64,000 nt of DNA from an uncultured Anaerolineae bacterium (GCA_934216615.1 CAKQCB010000004.1:508604-572603), one strand, 5' to 3'; counted from the first letter of the stretch, positions 16,349 through 26,080 are shown. Notes: generated by a model from the letters alone, not told the origin. Numbers and translations are program-made.

Positions 16349-16370
16349 GTGACGTAAGATCAGCGTAAGG

Positions 16371-17147
16371 TTATTTTTTGGTGCCTTGGCTGGGATTCCA
16401 TCCTTGCCATCCACGCGCCTGCCATGCCGAGTACAGCGCGACAGAACCGACAGTGGCGACGTTCAAGCTCGCTACGGCACCACGCATCGGCAGCGAGAGT
16501 AACAAGTCACAGGTATCCCGTACCAAGCGACGCATGCCTTCGCCTTCACTGCCTAGCACCAAGCCTAACGACATATTCAGATCGGTTTTATCCAGTGGAG
16601 GGACATTCGGGCCGGTATCCAGCCCCACCATCCAAACATCGCGCTCTTTGAGTTCGCGCATGGTTTGGACGAGGTTGGTCACCTGCACAACATTCAAGTG
16701 TTCAACCGCGCCGGAAGACGCATTCACCACTGAGGGCGTAATAGCGACCCCGCGCCGTTCTTGGATGATCACCCCATGCACGCCCACCGCGTCAGCGATG
16801 CGTAGAAGCACGCCCACATTCTGCGGGTCTTTGAGCAGGTCGAGAAGCAAGATGAACGGCTTTTCTTCGCGGGTTTTGCTCACCTGAAGCAGATCATCAA
16901 TCTCTACATACGGGAACGGTGCGACCCTTAACGCCATGCTTTGATGATTGCTGTTGTTGGCGACATCATCCAAGATACGGCGCGGAACACGGCGCACATT
17001 CACGCCTCGGCTTTGGGCGAGGGCGACAATCTCAGCGACGACGCCCTTTTCTTCCACCGTTTCGGTTAATAACAGTTGTTCAGCATTACGGCGGTTGGAG
17101 CGCAAACATTCCATAATCGCCCAATGACCGTAGATAAATTCAGCCAT
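16371..17147 (-). CDS. rlmB: 23S rRNA (guanosine-2'-O-)-methyltransferase RlmB/TrmH family
   Basis: 258 residues of the SpoU/TrmH family, which transfer methyl from SAM to the 2'-OH of a ribose in rRNA or tRNA; RlmB modifies G2251 of E. coli 23S rRNA. A small N-terminal substrate-binding domain starts FIYGHWAIMECL, as in RlmB. The three SPOUT knot motifs are clear: LLDLLKDPQNVGVLLRIAD, LVLGSEGEGM and LPMRGAVASLNVATVGSVALY. Start set at the ATG preceded by GAGGG (17147) rather than the longer frame. It lies 10 bp downstream of cysS, the same order found in many bacteria, so the two are co-transcribed. Confidence 0.92.
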   Translation of the reverse strand: MAEFIYGHWAIMECLRSNRRNAEQLLLTETVEEKGVVAEIVALAQSRGVNVRRVPRRILDDVANNSNHQSMALRVAPFPYVEIDDLLQVSKTREEKPFILLLDLLKDPQNVGVLLRIADAVGVHGVIIQERRGVAITPSVVNASSGAVEHLNVVQVTNLVQTMRELKERDVWMVGLDTGPNVPPLDKTDLNMSLGLVLGSEGEGMRRLVRDTCDLLLSLPMRGAVASLNVATVGSVALYSAWQARGWQGWNPSQGTKK

Positions 17148-17157
17148 GAAACCCTCT

Positions 17158-18606
17158 TTATTCGATGTGCCACGCCGTACCATCGGCGCGGTCTTCTAGT
17201 ACAACCCCTGCTTTTGCCAGTTCGTCACGAATGCGGTCACTTTCCGCCCAGTTTTTGTTCTTGCGCGCATCAGCACGCATTTGGATCAGCAGTTCGACCA
17301 AGGCCGATTCGCGCGCCGCGCTTCCCTGATCAGCAGATGTTTCCGCGTCGGGGATGATGCCTAGAACATCGTTACCTAATGTTTGATACACCGCTTCAAT
17401 CGCCTGTAAGGTGTTGAGGCCAATTTCTGTCCCGCTGTTTAAGGCGGTGTTCACTTCGCGAGTGAGGTCTTGCAAGGCGGCTAAAGCAATCGGCGTATTA
17501 AAATCGTCGTCCATCGCGCTGGCGAAGTCGGCTTTGGTCTTGTCTAACACGGAGAGGATCGCGTTGCCTGCATCGCCTTCGGGCGCGGTGTTCAATGCAC
17601 GGCGCACCAAACGCACCGCGTTATGAATACGTTCCCATCCCCGCCCGCTGGCTTCGATGGCTTCACTGCTGTAATCAATCGGACTGCTGTAATGCACGCT
17701 CTGCATGAACATGCGAATGACTTCGGGACGGTGGGTTTTCAGCGCATCTTCAATGGTAATGAAATTGCCGAGGCTTTTCGACATCTTCACGCCATCGACC
17801 AACAAACTACCCACCAACACCCAGTAACGGGCAAATTCCGCATCGTTAGCACATTCGCTTTGGGCGATCTCGCTCTCATTATGCGGGAAGATGTTATCAA
17901 TGCCCCCGCCATGAATATCAAACGTTGGCCCAAGATATTTGAGCGCCATCGCTGAACATTCAATATGCCAGCCGGGGAAGCCTTCGCCCCAAGGACTATC
18001 CCAACGCAGGATGTGTTCGGGGTCGGCGTTCTTCCACAAGGCGAAATCTTCGGGGTTACGTTTTTCGCCACGCACAGCTTCGCGCGTGCCGGATTCAAGT
18101 TCTTGAATACGGCGGTTGGATAACTTGCCGTAGTCTTCATTTTTACTCACATCAAAATAGACGCTGCCATTGGCTTCATAGGCGACCCCTTTTTGAATGA
18201 GGGTTTCGATCATTTTGATTTGTTCAGGAATGTGACCGCTGGCGCGTGGGGAAATATCGGGACGGGTGACGCGCAGGGCGTCCATGCCTTCAAAATACAA
18301 ACGGGTGTACATTTCGACAATCTGCATCGGCTTGGCGTTGAGTTGGGATGCCTTGCGCAAAATCCGATCTTCGCCCGAGTCGAGCATATGGCCGACATCG
18401 GTGATGTTCTGCACATACAGCACATCTAAACCGCTGTGGCGCATGTAGCGCACCATCACATCAAAGGCGATGTAATTTTTAGCGTGACCAATATGAGGAT
18501 AGTCATACACGGTTGGCCCGCAGACATACATGGATACACGCCCATCCTCTAACGGGACAAACGTTTGTTTCTCACGACCTAAAACATTAAAAATACGGAG
18601 TGCCAT
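17158..18606 (-). CDS. cysS: Cysteine--tRNA ligase
   Basis: 482 residues; class I aminoacyl-tRNA synthetase that charges tRNA-Cys. Visible landmarks: [20 protein letters not shown] with the first zinc Cys and the HIGH motif, the zinc-site segment [31 protein letters not shown], and KMSKSLGNF as the KMSKS loop. The C-terminal DALR helices and a short anticodon-binding end ([17 protein letters not shown]) follow. Start placed at the ATG giving MALRIFN, with GAAGGA upstream. Essential translation gene; first gene of the cysS-rlmB operon, divergent from the membrane protein at 18855. Confidence 0.96.
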   Translation of the reverse strand: MALRIFNVLGREKQTFVPLEDGRVSMYVCGPTVYDYPHIGHAKNYIAFDVMVRYMRHSGLDVLYVQNITDVGHMLDSGEDRILRKASQLNAKPMQIVEMYTRLYFEGMDALRVTRPDISPRASGHIPEQIKMIETLIQKGVAYEANGSVYFDVSKNEDYGKLSNRRIQELESGTREAVRGEKRNPEDFALWKNADPEHILRWDSPWGEGFPGWHIECSAMALKYLGPTFDIHGGGIDNIFPHNESEIAQSECANDAEFARYWVLVGSLLVDGVKMSKSLGNFITIEDALKTHRPEVIRMFMQSVHYSSPIDYSSEAIEASGRGWERIHNAVRLVRRALNTAPEGDAGNAILSVLDKTKADFASAMDDDFNTPIALAALQDLTREVNTALNSGTEIGLNTLQAIEAVYQTLGNDVLGIIPDAETSADQGSAARESALVELLIQMRADARKNKNWAESDRIRDELAKAGVVLEDRADGTAWHIE

Positions 18607-18854
18607 CGCGTGGGTTCCATCCTTCAACAAATCGAGTGGGTTATTCAGTAGAAAAGATGCGTTGTATCATCCTAAAAAGTCGATGAATTTTGTTCAACGA
18701 GAGATAAGTTTCATTGTAGCGCAGAACAAAGTCATCGTATAGTTATGTCATGAATAAGCACATTCGACGTTCTCAATCTACTTTTACTTACACAAGCCAT
18801 CACGCAAGATTTGCTGTGTAAAATGGATTGTTGCCCAACTGCAAGGAACTTGAT

Positions 18855-20561
18855 TTGACCGTTTCTGTCATTGATAAAACACCTGAAGACACTTCGCGTT
18901 TTCACTTTTCGCAACGTCAACGTAAATATATCAGTCGGGTTGTCGCAGCACTTTTAGTGATTGCCGTCTTATCGATTCCATTCATCAATGCATTTTCAAA
19001 GCAAAATGAAAATTGGCATTTCACAGGTTTTTTACTGTTTGTTGAAGATGGGAATTCTTATTTAGGCAAGATGCGGTTAGGCGCACAGGGCGACTTTAAT
19101 TTCCATTTATTTTATACATCAGAAGCTCATGACGGTGTGTCATTCCTGTACTTACCTCATCTCATTACGGGGTGGATCGTCGGGCAGATTGTGCCTGAAA
19201 CCTCACCTAACCACACACAAGCATTGATCATCGGCTATCATGTCCTGCGCATCATCGCTGACATTTTGTATTTAATGGTTTTATGGCGTTTTATCACCGT
19301 CTTTTTAAAAACGAACCGCGCTCAATACTCCGCATTTTTATTCGCAACTTTAGGGGGCGGGCTAGGCTGGTTGTTCATGATTGCCGGACAGACGGACTGG
19401 CTTGGAGGTGGGCTGGGACTTCCACCTGAGTTTTATATTCCTGAAGGTTTCAGCACCATTCTGTTATTCGGTTTGCCCCATCTCGCCCTTTCCCGCGCAG
19501 CAATGTTATTGGGCTTTTTGCTCATTTTCCGTGCTATTCGCATCGATACCCATTGGATACGTTATTCGATTGGAGCTGGATTGAGCTGGCTCACTGTCGC
19601 TCTTGGCGTTCCGTTTTATCTGGCAGTGCTCGCAGCAGTTCTGGGTATGTGGGGGATATTGATCTGGGTTCAACAACGGCAATTCCCATTCAAGCTTGCT
19701 GTTCGCGGCGGCATCGCCTTTGTAATCACCCTTCCACTGTTATTTTATTTGCTTATCAGCTTCAGCCAAAATCCTGCTTTTGCGTTGTGGTCATCCCAAA
19801 ATATCCTCATTTCCTCTTCTCCGCTGGGGTATTTAGTAGGATATGGCTTATTGGCGTTTTTAGCATTATTGGCGATAGGATGGGCGTTTCGTAAAGGAAA
19901 AATGCAGTCCCGCTATCTGCTCTTAGTCGGATGGGTGTTAATCGTTCCCGTTCTAGTCTATCTTCCCATCAATGTACAGCGACGGCTTTCTGAAGGGGTG
20001 ATTGTGCCACTCGCGATCCTTGCCGCCTTTGGCTTGGAACGTCTTGCTCAGGGACGTAAATGGATATTCATTCTGAGTTGGTTTATTATCAGCTTAAGCT
20101 CAATATTTTTTCTTGCGGGATCGATTCTCAACTCGATGCGAACCGCACCCATCACATTTAGACCTGCTGTAGAGACCCATGCTTTAAATTGGTTAAACCA
20201 AATCGCCCCTGTGAATGCAGTAATTTTAACGGGTGAGGATACTGGAAATATTATTCCTGCATGGACACATTTACGAAGTTATATCGGTCATGGCATGGAA
20301 ACACTAGATTGGACGCGCAAGCGTGCACTTGTCGAGGCGTTCTACACAGGCGCACTAGATGCAGAACAAAGAACGTTACTTCTCAGCGGTGAATGTTTAC
20401 CTCGAAACTCTGACTTATGCTCTGACCCGATTGATTATATTTGGGTTGGGCCTTTAGAGCATGAGAATTATGCAGATATTAATCTCTCACTGAGTGATGA
20501 ATGGGAAATCATTTATGACGAGCAAGGATATACCATCTATGGCCAGACAACCCATGAATGA
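18855..20561 (+). CDS. Polytopic membrane protein, possible GT-C type
   Basis: About 568 residues, with TTG 18855 chosen because AAGGAA lies 7 bases before it (an upstream TTG at 18828 is also in frame). About 10-12 membrane helices. The first, near residue 35, is followed by a loop (SYLGKMRLGAQGDF, then HLFYTSEAHDGVSFLYLPHLI) reminiscent of the first extracytoplasmic loop of GT-C glycosyltransferases. The C-terminal 130 residues are a soluble domain (HALNWLNQIAPVNAVILTGEDTGNIIPAW) resembling the periplasmic tail of such enzymes. Assignment to glycan transfer is inference. It overlaps the next membrane protein gene. Confidence 0.6.
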   Translation: MTVSVIDKTPEDTSRFHFSQRQRKYISRVVAALLVIAVLSIPFINAFSKQNENWHFTGFLLFVEDGNSYLGKMRLGAQGDFNFHLFYTSEAHDGVSFLYLPHLITGWIVGQIVPETSPNHTQALIIGYHVLRIIADILYLMVLWRFITVFLKTNRAQYSAFLFATLGGGLGWLFMIAGQTDWLGGGLGLPPEFYIPEGFSTILLFGLPHLALSRAAMLLGFLLIFRAIRIDTHWIRYSIGAGLSWLTVALGVPFYLAVLAAVLGMWGILIWVQQRQFPFKLAVRGGIAFVITLPLLFYLLISFSQNPAFALWSSQNILISSSPLGYLVGYGLLAFLALLAIGWAFRKGKMQSRYLLLVGWVLIVPVLVYLPINVQRRLSEGVIVPLAILAAFGLERLAQGRKWIFILSWFIISLSSIFFLAGSILNSMRTAPITFRPAVETHALNWLNQIAPVNAVILTGEDTGNIIPAWTHLRSYIGHGMETLDWTRKRALVEAFYTGALDAEQRTLLLSGECLPRNSDLCSDPIDYIWVGPLEHENYADINLSLSDEWEIIYDEQGYTIYGQTTHE

Positions 20562-21657
20562 AACAATTTCTAAATTCGCAAAAGCATTGAGCAATCCCGC
20601 GATACTTTTTATAGTCATCTTGATAGCATCATTCATGGTCATAAGTGTGTTACAGGTGAACTCGTACGACAACACGATTCACCGCAGAGCTAGCTTCAAT
20701 GTATTATTTTTGCATCGCTTTCCTTTTGATGACCCGATTGAACAGCGTGTTACGCTGTATTTTCATCCTACACACACGGCAATTTTAACCGCTGCATTTG
20801 TTTTATTTCGTGAAAAAATAGCCGCTTGGTGGAATTTTGTCTTCATCATTATCGTATTGATTGGCTTCCGTCGAGGCCGTCCTGCCTATACCACCTTACT
20901 ATTTTTACTCTCACCGCCTTTGATATTTGTAGCCGCTGCTGCAAATATGCCCGGCTTCACAACTGCGTTGGGTCTCATTTTTGTATTAGCGAATAAACGT
21001 GGGGCGTTGAGAGGTTATTCTTGGGCGATGATGTTTGGCCGACCTCAAGATAATGTGTTTGGCCTTCTTTTTGATTTTGCGCGTGCGCTTAAACAACGCG
21101 ATTGGATTGCCTTCTTAATCGCAGGGTTGCTGACGCTGCCTACATGGATTACTTTACAACATTGGCTGACGATTATTCCGCGTAACGATACTGATTTACG
21201 ATGGCGCATTGAAGGCTACTATACACTAAGCGCAAGTATCAACAGCGGCATGGTTGTTGCTGTCTTATTTGTGCTTTTAATTTTGGTCTACCGTTTGATT
21301 ATTATAGATTTGACAACAAAGCCTACCTTGAAAGTGAGTTTTCGTAGACGTCAGCGTATAGAAGTAAGCCTTACCGAATGGATGTGGCTAGGAAATTTAG
21401 CATGGTTAATGTTCACACCTTACTACTTAATGTATATGGTATGGATGATGTTACTTCCCCTGCGACTGTACTCTGCCAAACGCACCTTAATTTGTTGGGT
21501 GGGGGTTATGCTCATCGGCATCCAATATATGCATAGCCTCACCTATCATTTTGATGATGTGTATATTGGCGGACTAATCCTTGTTTTATGGATTGCGGTG
21601 TTGACACCAAAAAAACGGGTTGAGATTTCAGAGGAATATAATGTCCTTCCAGCGTGA
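20539..21657 (+). CDS. Polytopic membrane protein, 372 aa
   Basis: Overlaps the end of the preceding gene by 23 bp, so translation is probably coupled. ATG 20539 has AAGGAT upstream; an alternative ATG is at 20554. About nine hydrophobic helices. The first is followed by a loop NSYDNTIHRRASFNVLFLHR, and a cytoplasmic-like loop has RRRQRIEVSLTEW. The content (LLSPPLIFVAAAANMPGFTTALGLIFVL) resembles DUF2029/GT-C-like or O-antigen-type membrane enzymes, but I cannot assign it. Probably works with the upstream protein on envelope glycans or lipids. Confidence 0.6.
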   Translation: MARQPMNETISKFAKALSNPAILFIVILIASFMVISVLQVNSYDNTIHRRASFNVLFLHRFPFDDPIEQRVTLYFHPTHTAILTAAFVLFREKIAAWWNFVFIIIVLIGFRRGRPAYTTLLFLLSPPLIFVAAAANMPGFTTALGLIFVLANKRGALRGYSWAMMFGRPQDNVFGLLFDFARALKQRDWIAFLIAGLLTLPTWITLQHWLTIIPRNDTDLRWRIEGYYTLSASINSGMVVAVLFVLLILVYRLIIIDLTTKPTLKVSFRRRQRIEVSLTEWMWLGNLAWLMFTPYYLMYMVWMMLLPLRLYSAKRTLICWVGVMLIGIQYMHSLTYHFDDVYIGGLILVLWIAVLTPKKRVEISEEYNVLPA

Positions 21658-21686
21658 AATTATCACGCTGGAAGCATGTTTTTTTT
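21645..21686 (+). terminator. Rho-independent terminator overlapping a stop codon
   Basis: CTTCCAGCGTGA at 21646-21657, which includes the TGA stop of the upstream gene, pairs with TCACGCTGGAAG at 21662-21673, followed by nine T residues. The tail abuts the stop codon of the minus-strand LCP gene. Confidence 0.9.
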
Positions 21687-23628
21687 ACCCGATGGGTGTC
21701 GGCGTCGGGGTCATTTCAAACGGGCTGATGCTGGTTGGGACTTGCGTAGGTTCGCTAAACAACTCATTGATGATCTGCCCCGCCAACCACATATCTGGCA
21801 GAAGCACCGCCTGACCTTCGCGCGAAACAGACTGCATCATCGATTGATTGAATGTGCCTGTGCGAATACTATCAGGCGAAATTTCAAAGAGGATGCCCCC
21901 CAAACTGAAGATTTGATCCAATGTGAGGCCGGTAGTATAGGCGTCGGAAAGCTCAGTCCACAAGGCAGGCGATTGGATGATCAAATTGCCGATACCTTCG
22001 AGCGAGGTGAGTTCTTCTTGGAGCGCCAATAACACTTCTTGCTGGCGCTGTATACGGTCAAAGTCACTGCCAGCGGTGGCACGAGTACGGCTGTATTGCA
22101 GAAGGCGTTCCGCATCTAAGATTTGGCATCCTGCCGAAAAATAAACGGGGGCATATCCATAATAATCATTGGGATAATTACGGTCATTGATGGCTTGCGA
22201 TGGGCAGACTTCAACACCGTTTGGTGCCAGCAGTTCGACAATGGATGTGAACGCGTCAAAGTTCACCAGCACATAGTTATCAATCGAGATGCCAAAATTT
22301 TCTTCAATCGTTCGGGCTAACAGCGCTGGCCCCCCGCCCGGGTAGGCATAAGATTCGCCTAAGACATTCGCGGTGTTGATCCGTCCCTGCGAGAAGCCGG
22401 GGATGCTCACCCATGTATCGCGCGGGATGGAGAGAAGGGCCATGCTTTTTGCCACCGGATCAAAATGCAAGACGATGATCGTATCTGTACGGAAATAACC
22501 CCCTTCGTGATAGCGCTGGTCGATGCCCAATAACAAGAGGTTGACCGCGTTGGTGTGCCCCCAAATATCCAACCAACGAGAGAGTGATGCTTCCATTGGC
22601 ACAGGCGTGGGGGTAAAGGTTGGTGTTACGGTCAATAGATACGTGGCAGGTGCTGGAATCCGAATAATATCGCCTTGAGTCACGTTAAAAATGTCGATAT
22701 TGGGGTTCATATCGATGAGCTGTTGTAAATCTTCTACGCTCAATTCAAACCGTCGCAAGATTGAAGACAGGCTATCACCTGCTTGGACGGTGTACACGGT
22801 AATCTCTGCATCAGTTCCTACGGACTCTGGAAAGGTAGAGAGTGTAGGTGTGGCATCCAAAGAACCTGACGAAAACCCAACAGGCGTCGGCGTCGCTGTG
22901 AAGGAGGTATTGGGCACGCTGGTGAAAGGTAATGGGGTCGCGGTACTGACGCCGGGCATTTCCACCGTTGGCGGTAATGGCCTGGTGTTGATTTCGGTCA
23001 CGGGTAGGTAGAGGATCATCCCAACTTGTAACGGCGCATAAATATTGATCGTTGGGTTCGCGGTTTGGACGGCGGGCAGATCAGAGATGTCCAGCCCCCA
23101 TAGCACTAAAATCTGCGCGAGAGTTTCCCCTGCGCGGACTTCATGCTCCACAAGCGTACCACTTAAGGCGGTTGCTGTGCCCGCAAACTGCGTCGATAAC
23201 GTGTCCAGCGGGTTGGCGCTGGGCGTGGTGGTGATGAACAAACTCAGGCTGTTCAGAAGCTGGTTTTGAGGCCCGCGCGGACGCATCAACAGGGTAGCGC
23301 CCAAAAGAGTGACTAAGAAAACGGCTACGCCAAGCACACGTGTGGTTGAAAACCGTGTTTTTTGTGGATGTTTTAAACTACCAATCATAAAAGGTCTCCT
23401 TTTTGCAGGAACAGCGGAAGTCAATGTTTTCTCCTGCGTTGGCTGCGCATTTGCCAATGCAGATTCCCATACCCGTGCGCGTCGTGTATGGTCAGAGGAA
23501 GTTTTGCCAGAAGCGACTAAGGCCCGTATGAAGGATGCGGTTTGTTCGTCCATCTGTGATGGCGGTGGAGCGTCGGCATCCTGATGCAGTAGATCAATAT
23601 ATTGTTCGATTAGATTTGAGGGTTTCAT
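21685..23628 (-). CDS. LCP-family wall ligase with LysM domains
   Basis: 647 residues. A cytoplasmic N-terminus of about 95 residues (IEQYIDLLHQDAD, FIRALVASGK) leads to a membrane helix at about 98-115. Outside are LysM domains at about 162-209 (HEVRAGETLAQIL) and 278-325 (TVQAGDSLSSILRRF), separated by Thr/Pro linkers, and a LytR-CpsA-Psr catalytic domain from about 362 (LLLLGIDQR, FRTDTIIVLHFDP, LLSIPRDTWV, GRINTANVLGESYAYPGG). LCP enzymes attach glycopolymers from lipid carriers to peptidoglycan, and LysM binds peptidoglycan. The gene overlaps the ECF sigma factor gene by 4 bp, the usual place for an anti-sigma factor. The N-terminal segment may therefore regulate that sigma factor; this is inference. 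Confidence 0.9.
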   Translation of the reverse strand: MKPSNLIEQYIDLLHQDADAPPPSQMDEQTASFIRALVASGKTSSDHTRRARVWESALANAQPTQEKTLTSAVPAKRRPFMIGSLKHPQKTRFSTTRVLGVAVFLVTLLGATLLMRPRGPQNQLLNSLSLFITTTPSANPLDTLSTQFAGTATALSGTLVEHEVRAGETLAQILVLWGLDISDLPAVQTANPTINIYAPLQVGMILYLPVTEINTRPLPPTVEMPGVSTATPLPFTSVPNTSFTATPTPVGFSSGSLDATPTLSTFPESVGTDAEITVYTVQAGDSLSSILRRFELSVEDLQQLIDMNPNIDIFNVTQGDIIRIPAPATYLLTVTPTFTPTPVPMEASLSRWLDIWGHTNAVNLLLLGIDQRYHEGGYFRTDTIIVLHFDPVAKSMALLSIPRDTWVSIPGFSQGRINTANVLGESYAYPGGGPALLARTIEENFGISIDNYVLVNFDAFTSIVELLAPNGVEVCPSQAINDRNYPNDYYGYAPVYFSAGCQILDAERLLQYSRTRATAGSDFDRIQRQQEVLLALQEELTSLEGIGNLIIQSPALWTELSDAYTTGLTLDQIFSLGGILFEISPDSIRTGTFNQSMMQSVSREGQAVLLPDMWLAGQIINELFSEPTQVPTSISPFEMTPTPTPIG

Positions 23629-24293
23629 GACCCAAACTCCTGTTCAAAACGAACGCGAAGCTGTTTGATCAAGCGGTTGAGTTCCATCCTCACCGCGCCT
23701 GCCCGTTTCCCCACCACTTGCCCAATTTCTTCAGAGGTGAGTTCGCCAGAAATGCGCATCCAAATCAGGTTTTGTTGGCTGTCGGATAATTCACGAATCC
23801 AGTGCATCAGTTTTTCTTGTGCTTCTTCTTTTATAAGGGTGTTGAGCGTTTCGTCTGCGACGTGTAACTGTGTTGATCCCTGATCCATCGCAACATCCAG
23901 CGATACATTGTGTTTGCGGTCACGGTAGTAATTCACAACCGCATGATGGGCAATTTGAAACAGCCAAGCGCGGACAGACCCGTTTCTAAATTGATCGAGA
24001 CTGCGTAATGCACGGGTAAAAATAAGGCTGGCGAGGTCTTCTGCGTCAGCGTGAGGGTTGGGCGCGCTGTACACACGACGCAAACAATACGCATAGATAC
24101 GGTCAAAATACAATTCGTATATCTGCGCGAATTGAGCAGGGTCGGTCACCGCCGCTTGCATCACCCGATGTTCGTCGAGCGGTAAAATGGGTGATGGTGC
24201 AGGTCTTCCAAAAATATCCCCCCATGAGTCCTGATACAAGGCAGGCAGAGGGTCTTCATCATTGGAAGGCTTACGAAGAGAAAATACGCCCAT
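23625..24293 (-). CDS. ECF-type RNA polymerase sigma factor
   Basis: 222 residues. Sigma region 2 is at about 50-125 (IYELYFDRIYAYCLRRV, DAEDLASLIFTRAL, RAWLFQIAHHAVVNYYRD) and region 4 at about 160-215 (LSDSQQNLIWMRISGELTSEEIGQVVGKRAGAVRMELNR), with the helix-turn-helix intact. Such factors redirect RNA polymerase to stress or envelope regulons. A 45-residue N-terminal extension precedes region 2. GAGGATG lies before the ATG. The stop overlaps the start of the LysM/LCP membrane protein, so both are one unit, and a perfect inverted repeat lies just upstream. Confidence 0.92.
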   Translation of the reverse strand: MGVFSLRKPSNDEDPLPALYQDSWGDIFGRPAPSPILPLDEHRVMQAAVTDPAQFAQIYELYFDRIYAYCLRRVYSAPNPHADAEDLASLIFTRALRSLDQFRNGSVRAWLFQIAHHAVVNYYRDRKHNVSLDVAMDQGSTQLHVADETLNTLIKEEAQEKLMHWIRELSDSQQNLIWMRISGELTSEEIGQVVGKRAGAVRMELNRLIKQLRVRFEQEFGS

Positions 24294-24349
24294 ACATCCT
24301 CATCTATGTCACAGAAGGTTACACTTCTCTACTCTTATAGACACGGACT

Positions 24350-24391
24350 TTTCATTTCTGTCACAAAGTTCAGTGTAGGTCAGAAATGAAA
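24350..24391. promoter_or_regulatory. Perfect inverted repeat upstream of ECF sigma gene
   Basis: TTTCATTTCTG (24350-24360) and CAGAAATGAAA (24381-24391) flank 20 bp. It lies 56 bp upstream of the sigma ATG. It could be an operator or a leader hairpin; there is no T-run in the direction of the sigma gene. Confidence 0.6.
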
Positions 24392-24436
24392 CAGCGCAAC
24401 TGACGGTTCGCTGGCGCTCTCTCTACGGGGCGGGAA

Positions 24437-24475
24437 TTAAAAACGTCCCTCACCTTTGTGAGAGACGTTTTTGTG
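24437..24475 (-). terminator. Terminator of the sugar-binding protein gene
   Basis: AAAAACGTCCCTCAC (24439-24453) pairs with GTGAGAGACGTTTTT (24458-24472) with one mismatch and a CTTT loop; U-runs occur on both strands. It lies 22 bp past the stop codon of the minus-strand gene at 24497. Confidence 0.9.
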
Positions 24476-24496
24476 AACTATATAACGTGTGTTTTT

Positions 24497-25801
24497 TTAT
24501 TCTGCGGAAACCAAATATTCAGAAACTTGTTCGCAGAAAGCGGCGGTTGCATCTTCCACAGGCACGCCGAGATCAAAGATGTTGACTTCTAATTCCGTGA
24601 TTGCGTCGCCGATTTCACCGAAGATAGTGACACCCTGAGAATCTTGGATGGCGTCAACAAACGTTTGGATGTTCACGTCGGTTTCACCGAATGAGGCGAG
24701 CCATTCATCAGATAAGCCCGGGTTTGCGGGGGCAACCCCACCAGCTTCAGCGAAGTAGGCTTGGCCTGCATCGCTGCCCAAGAACAGGATCAAGTTGGCG
24801 GCTAAGTCGGGATTGCTGGAGAAGTTTGAAGCGGCATAACCAACCGAGTGCAGGATAGAACGTGAGCGTTCAGTTTCGGGGTGACGAGGCAGTTGCACGA
24901 CATCCCAGTTGAAGGTTGCGCTTTCAGCGGCGCTGGGCAGTTTCCAAGAACCCCCGGCCACCATCGCGGTACGACCTGCTAACCAGAAGTTGAACATATC
25001 ATCGCCGCCGGAACCCCCCAACGCGCTGATGGTGGGCATGACGTTTTCATCTACCAAACCACGCAAGAAGTTCAGCGCTTCGAGGCTGCCTTCATCGGTG
25101 GCGGTGCAAGCGGTACGACCGGTTGCCACTAAGGGGTCTGTGCCTGTCGCGGCGATCCAGTTAGGATAGCCTGTTTGGAATTGACCGTACACAGTCGCGC
25201 CATAAACATCAGCTTCGGCATCGGTCAAGGCGCGGGCGGCTTCAGCGAAATCATCCCATGTCCATTCGTTGGTTGGGTATTCTAAGCCAGCGGCATCAAA
25301 CATATCTTTGTTGTAGTAAATGGCGATGGTGTCCCAGTTGACGGGCACAGCGTAGAGATCATCTTCTTCACCCCAACGGTAGGGATCGATCATCCCTGAA
25401 CCCCAAACATTGGCATCGTCAACGCCCGCGTCATCTAAGTAGGGTTGTAAGTCGAGAACGGCATCATTTTCAGCATAAAATTGGAAGCGGTCTTGCGAGA
25501 TATTGAAGATATCCGGTAAATCACCCGCGGCGGCGTTGGTTTGAAGTTGTGTCCAATATTCATTCCAAGGGGTAACGACAAGATCAACTTCTGCGCCTTG
25601 GCAGTAATCAGCTTGCCATTCTTCGATTGCAGCGCCAATAGCTTCTGCCCAAAGCTCATCCCAAACCCACATAGTTAAGGTGCCGGGTTCGGCACAAGCG
25701 GGTGCGGTGATAGCAGGTTCATCTTGCGCTTGCGCGCCGATTACCCCGCCGGAAATCAACAATGTGCTTAATAATAGGAGGGACTTTTTATTCTGAAACA
25801 T
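24497..25801 (-). CDS. ABC transporter sugar-binding protein (family 1)
   Basis: 434 residues. A cleavable signal peptide ends near GAQAQDEP, with GAGGAG before the ATG. The mature part has the family-1 extracellular solute-binding pattern: GTLTMWVWDELW at the start, VDLVVTPWNEYWTQLQTNAAAGDLPDIF, AVPVNWDTIAIYYNKDMFDAAGLEYP, and the second lobe AMVAGGSWKLP. It binds a sugar or oligosaccharide outside the membrane for import. No lipobox is seen, which is unusual for a monoderm-type cell. No permease or ATPase genes lie nearby, so it is an orphan or uses a distant transporter. Own terminator and probably own promoter. Confidence 0.9.
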   Translation of the reverse strand: MFQNKKSLLLLSTLLISGGVIGAQAQDEPAITAPACAEPGTLTMWVWDELWAEAIGAAIEEWQADYCQGAEVDLVVTPWNEYWTQLQTNAAAGDLPDIFNISQDRFQFYAENDAVLDLQPYLDDAGVDDANVWGSGMIDPYRWGEEDDLYAVPVNWDTIAIYYNKDMFDAAGLEYPTNEWTWDDFAEAARALTDAEADVYGATVYGQFQTGYPNWIAATGTDPLVATGRTACTATDEGSLEALNFLRGLVDENVMPTISALGGSGGDDMFNFWLAGRTAMVAGGSWKLPSAAESATFNWDVVQLPRHPETERSRSILHSVGYAASNFSSNPDLAANLILFLGSDAGQAYFAEAGGVAPANPGLSDEWLASFGETDVNIQTFVDAIQDSQGVTIFGEIGDAITELEVNIFDLGVPVEDATAAFCEQVSEYLVSAE

Positions 25802-25976
25802 TATCTAACTCCTCAGTAAATAAGATCACTAACGAATTCAAAAAAATGCTCACGATATTAACTATACTGGTATTTCAAGGAAAAGACAGTGCTTTATAAT
25901 GATTCTATTAGGGAAAAAATAATCTATTTTCGCCTCAATCACTCGGGGGATCAGATGAGCGTTTAGACGCTAGGCT

Positions 25977-26006
25977 TTGAATAATTTAGAACTTTTCGCA
26001 TATAAT
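25977..26006 (+). promoter_or_regulatory. Sigma-70-type promoter
   Basis: TTGAAT (25977-25982) and TATAAT (26001-26006) with an 18-bp spacer, upstream of the deazaflavin-family gene. The expected start near 26013 gives a 5' UTR of about 35-68 bases. Confidence 0.65.
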
Positions 26007-26080
26007 GGGCGTAATAAAAATAGAAATCATTTTGTCTGTTCGTCTTTTTGAATACTCATTTTTACGTCAGCGCTCACATT

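Noticed and set aside
18607..18854. T-box leader before cysS
   Set aside because: No T-box consensus, specifier stem or terminator/antiterminator pair could be found in the upstream region.
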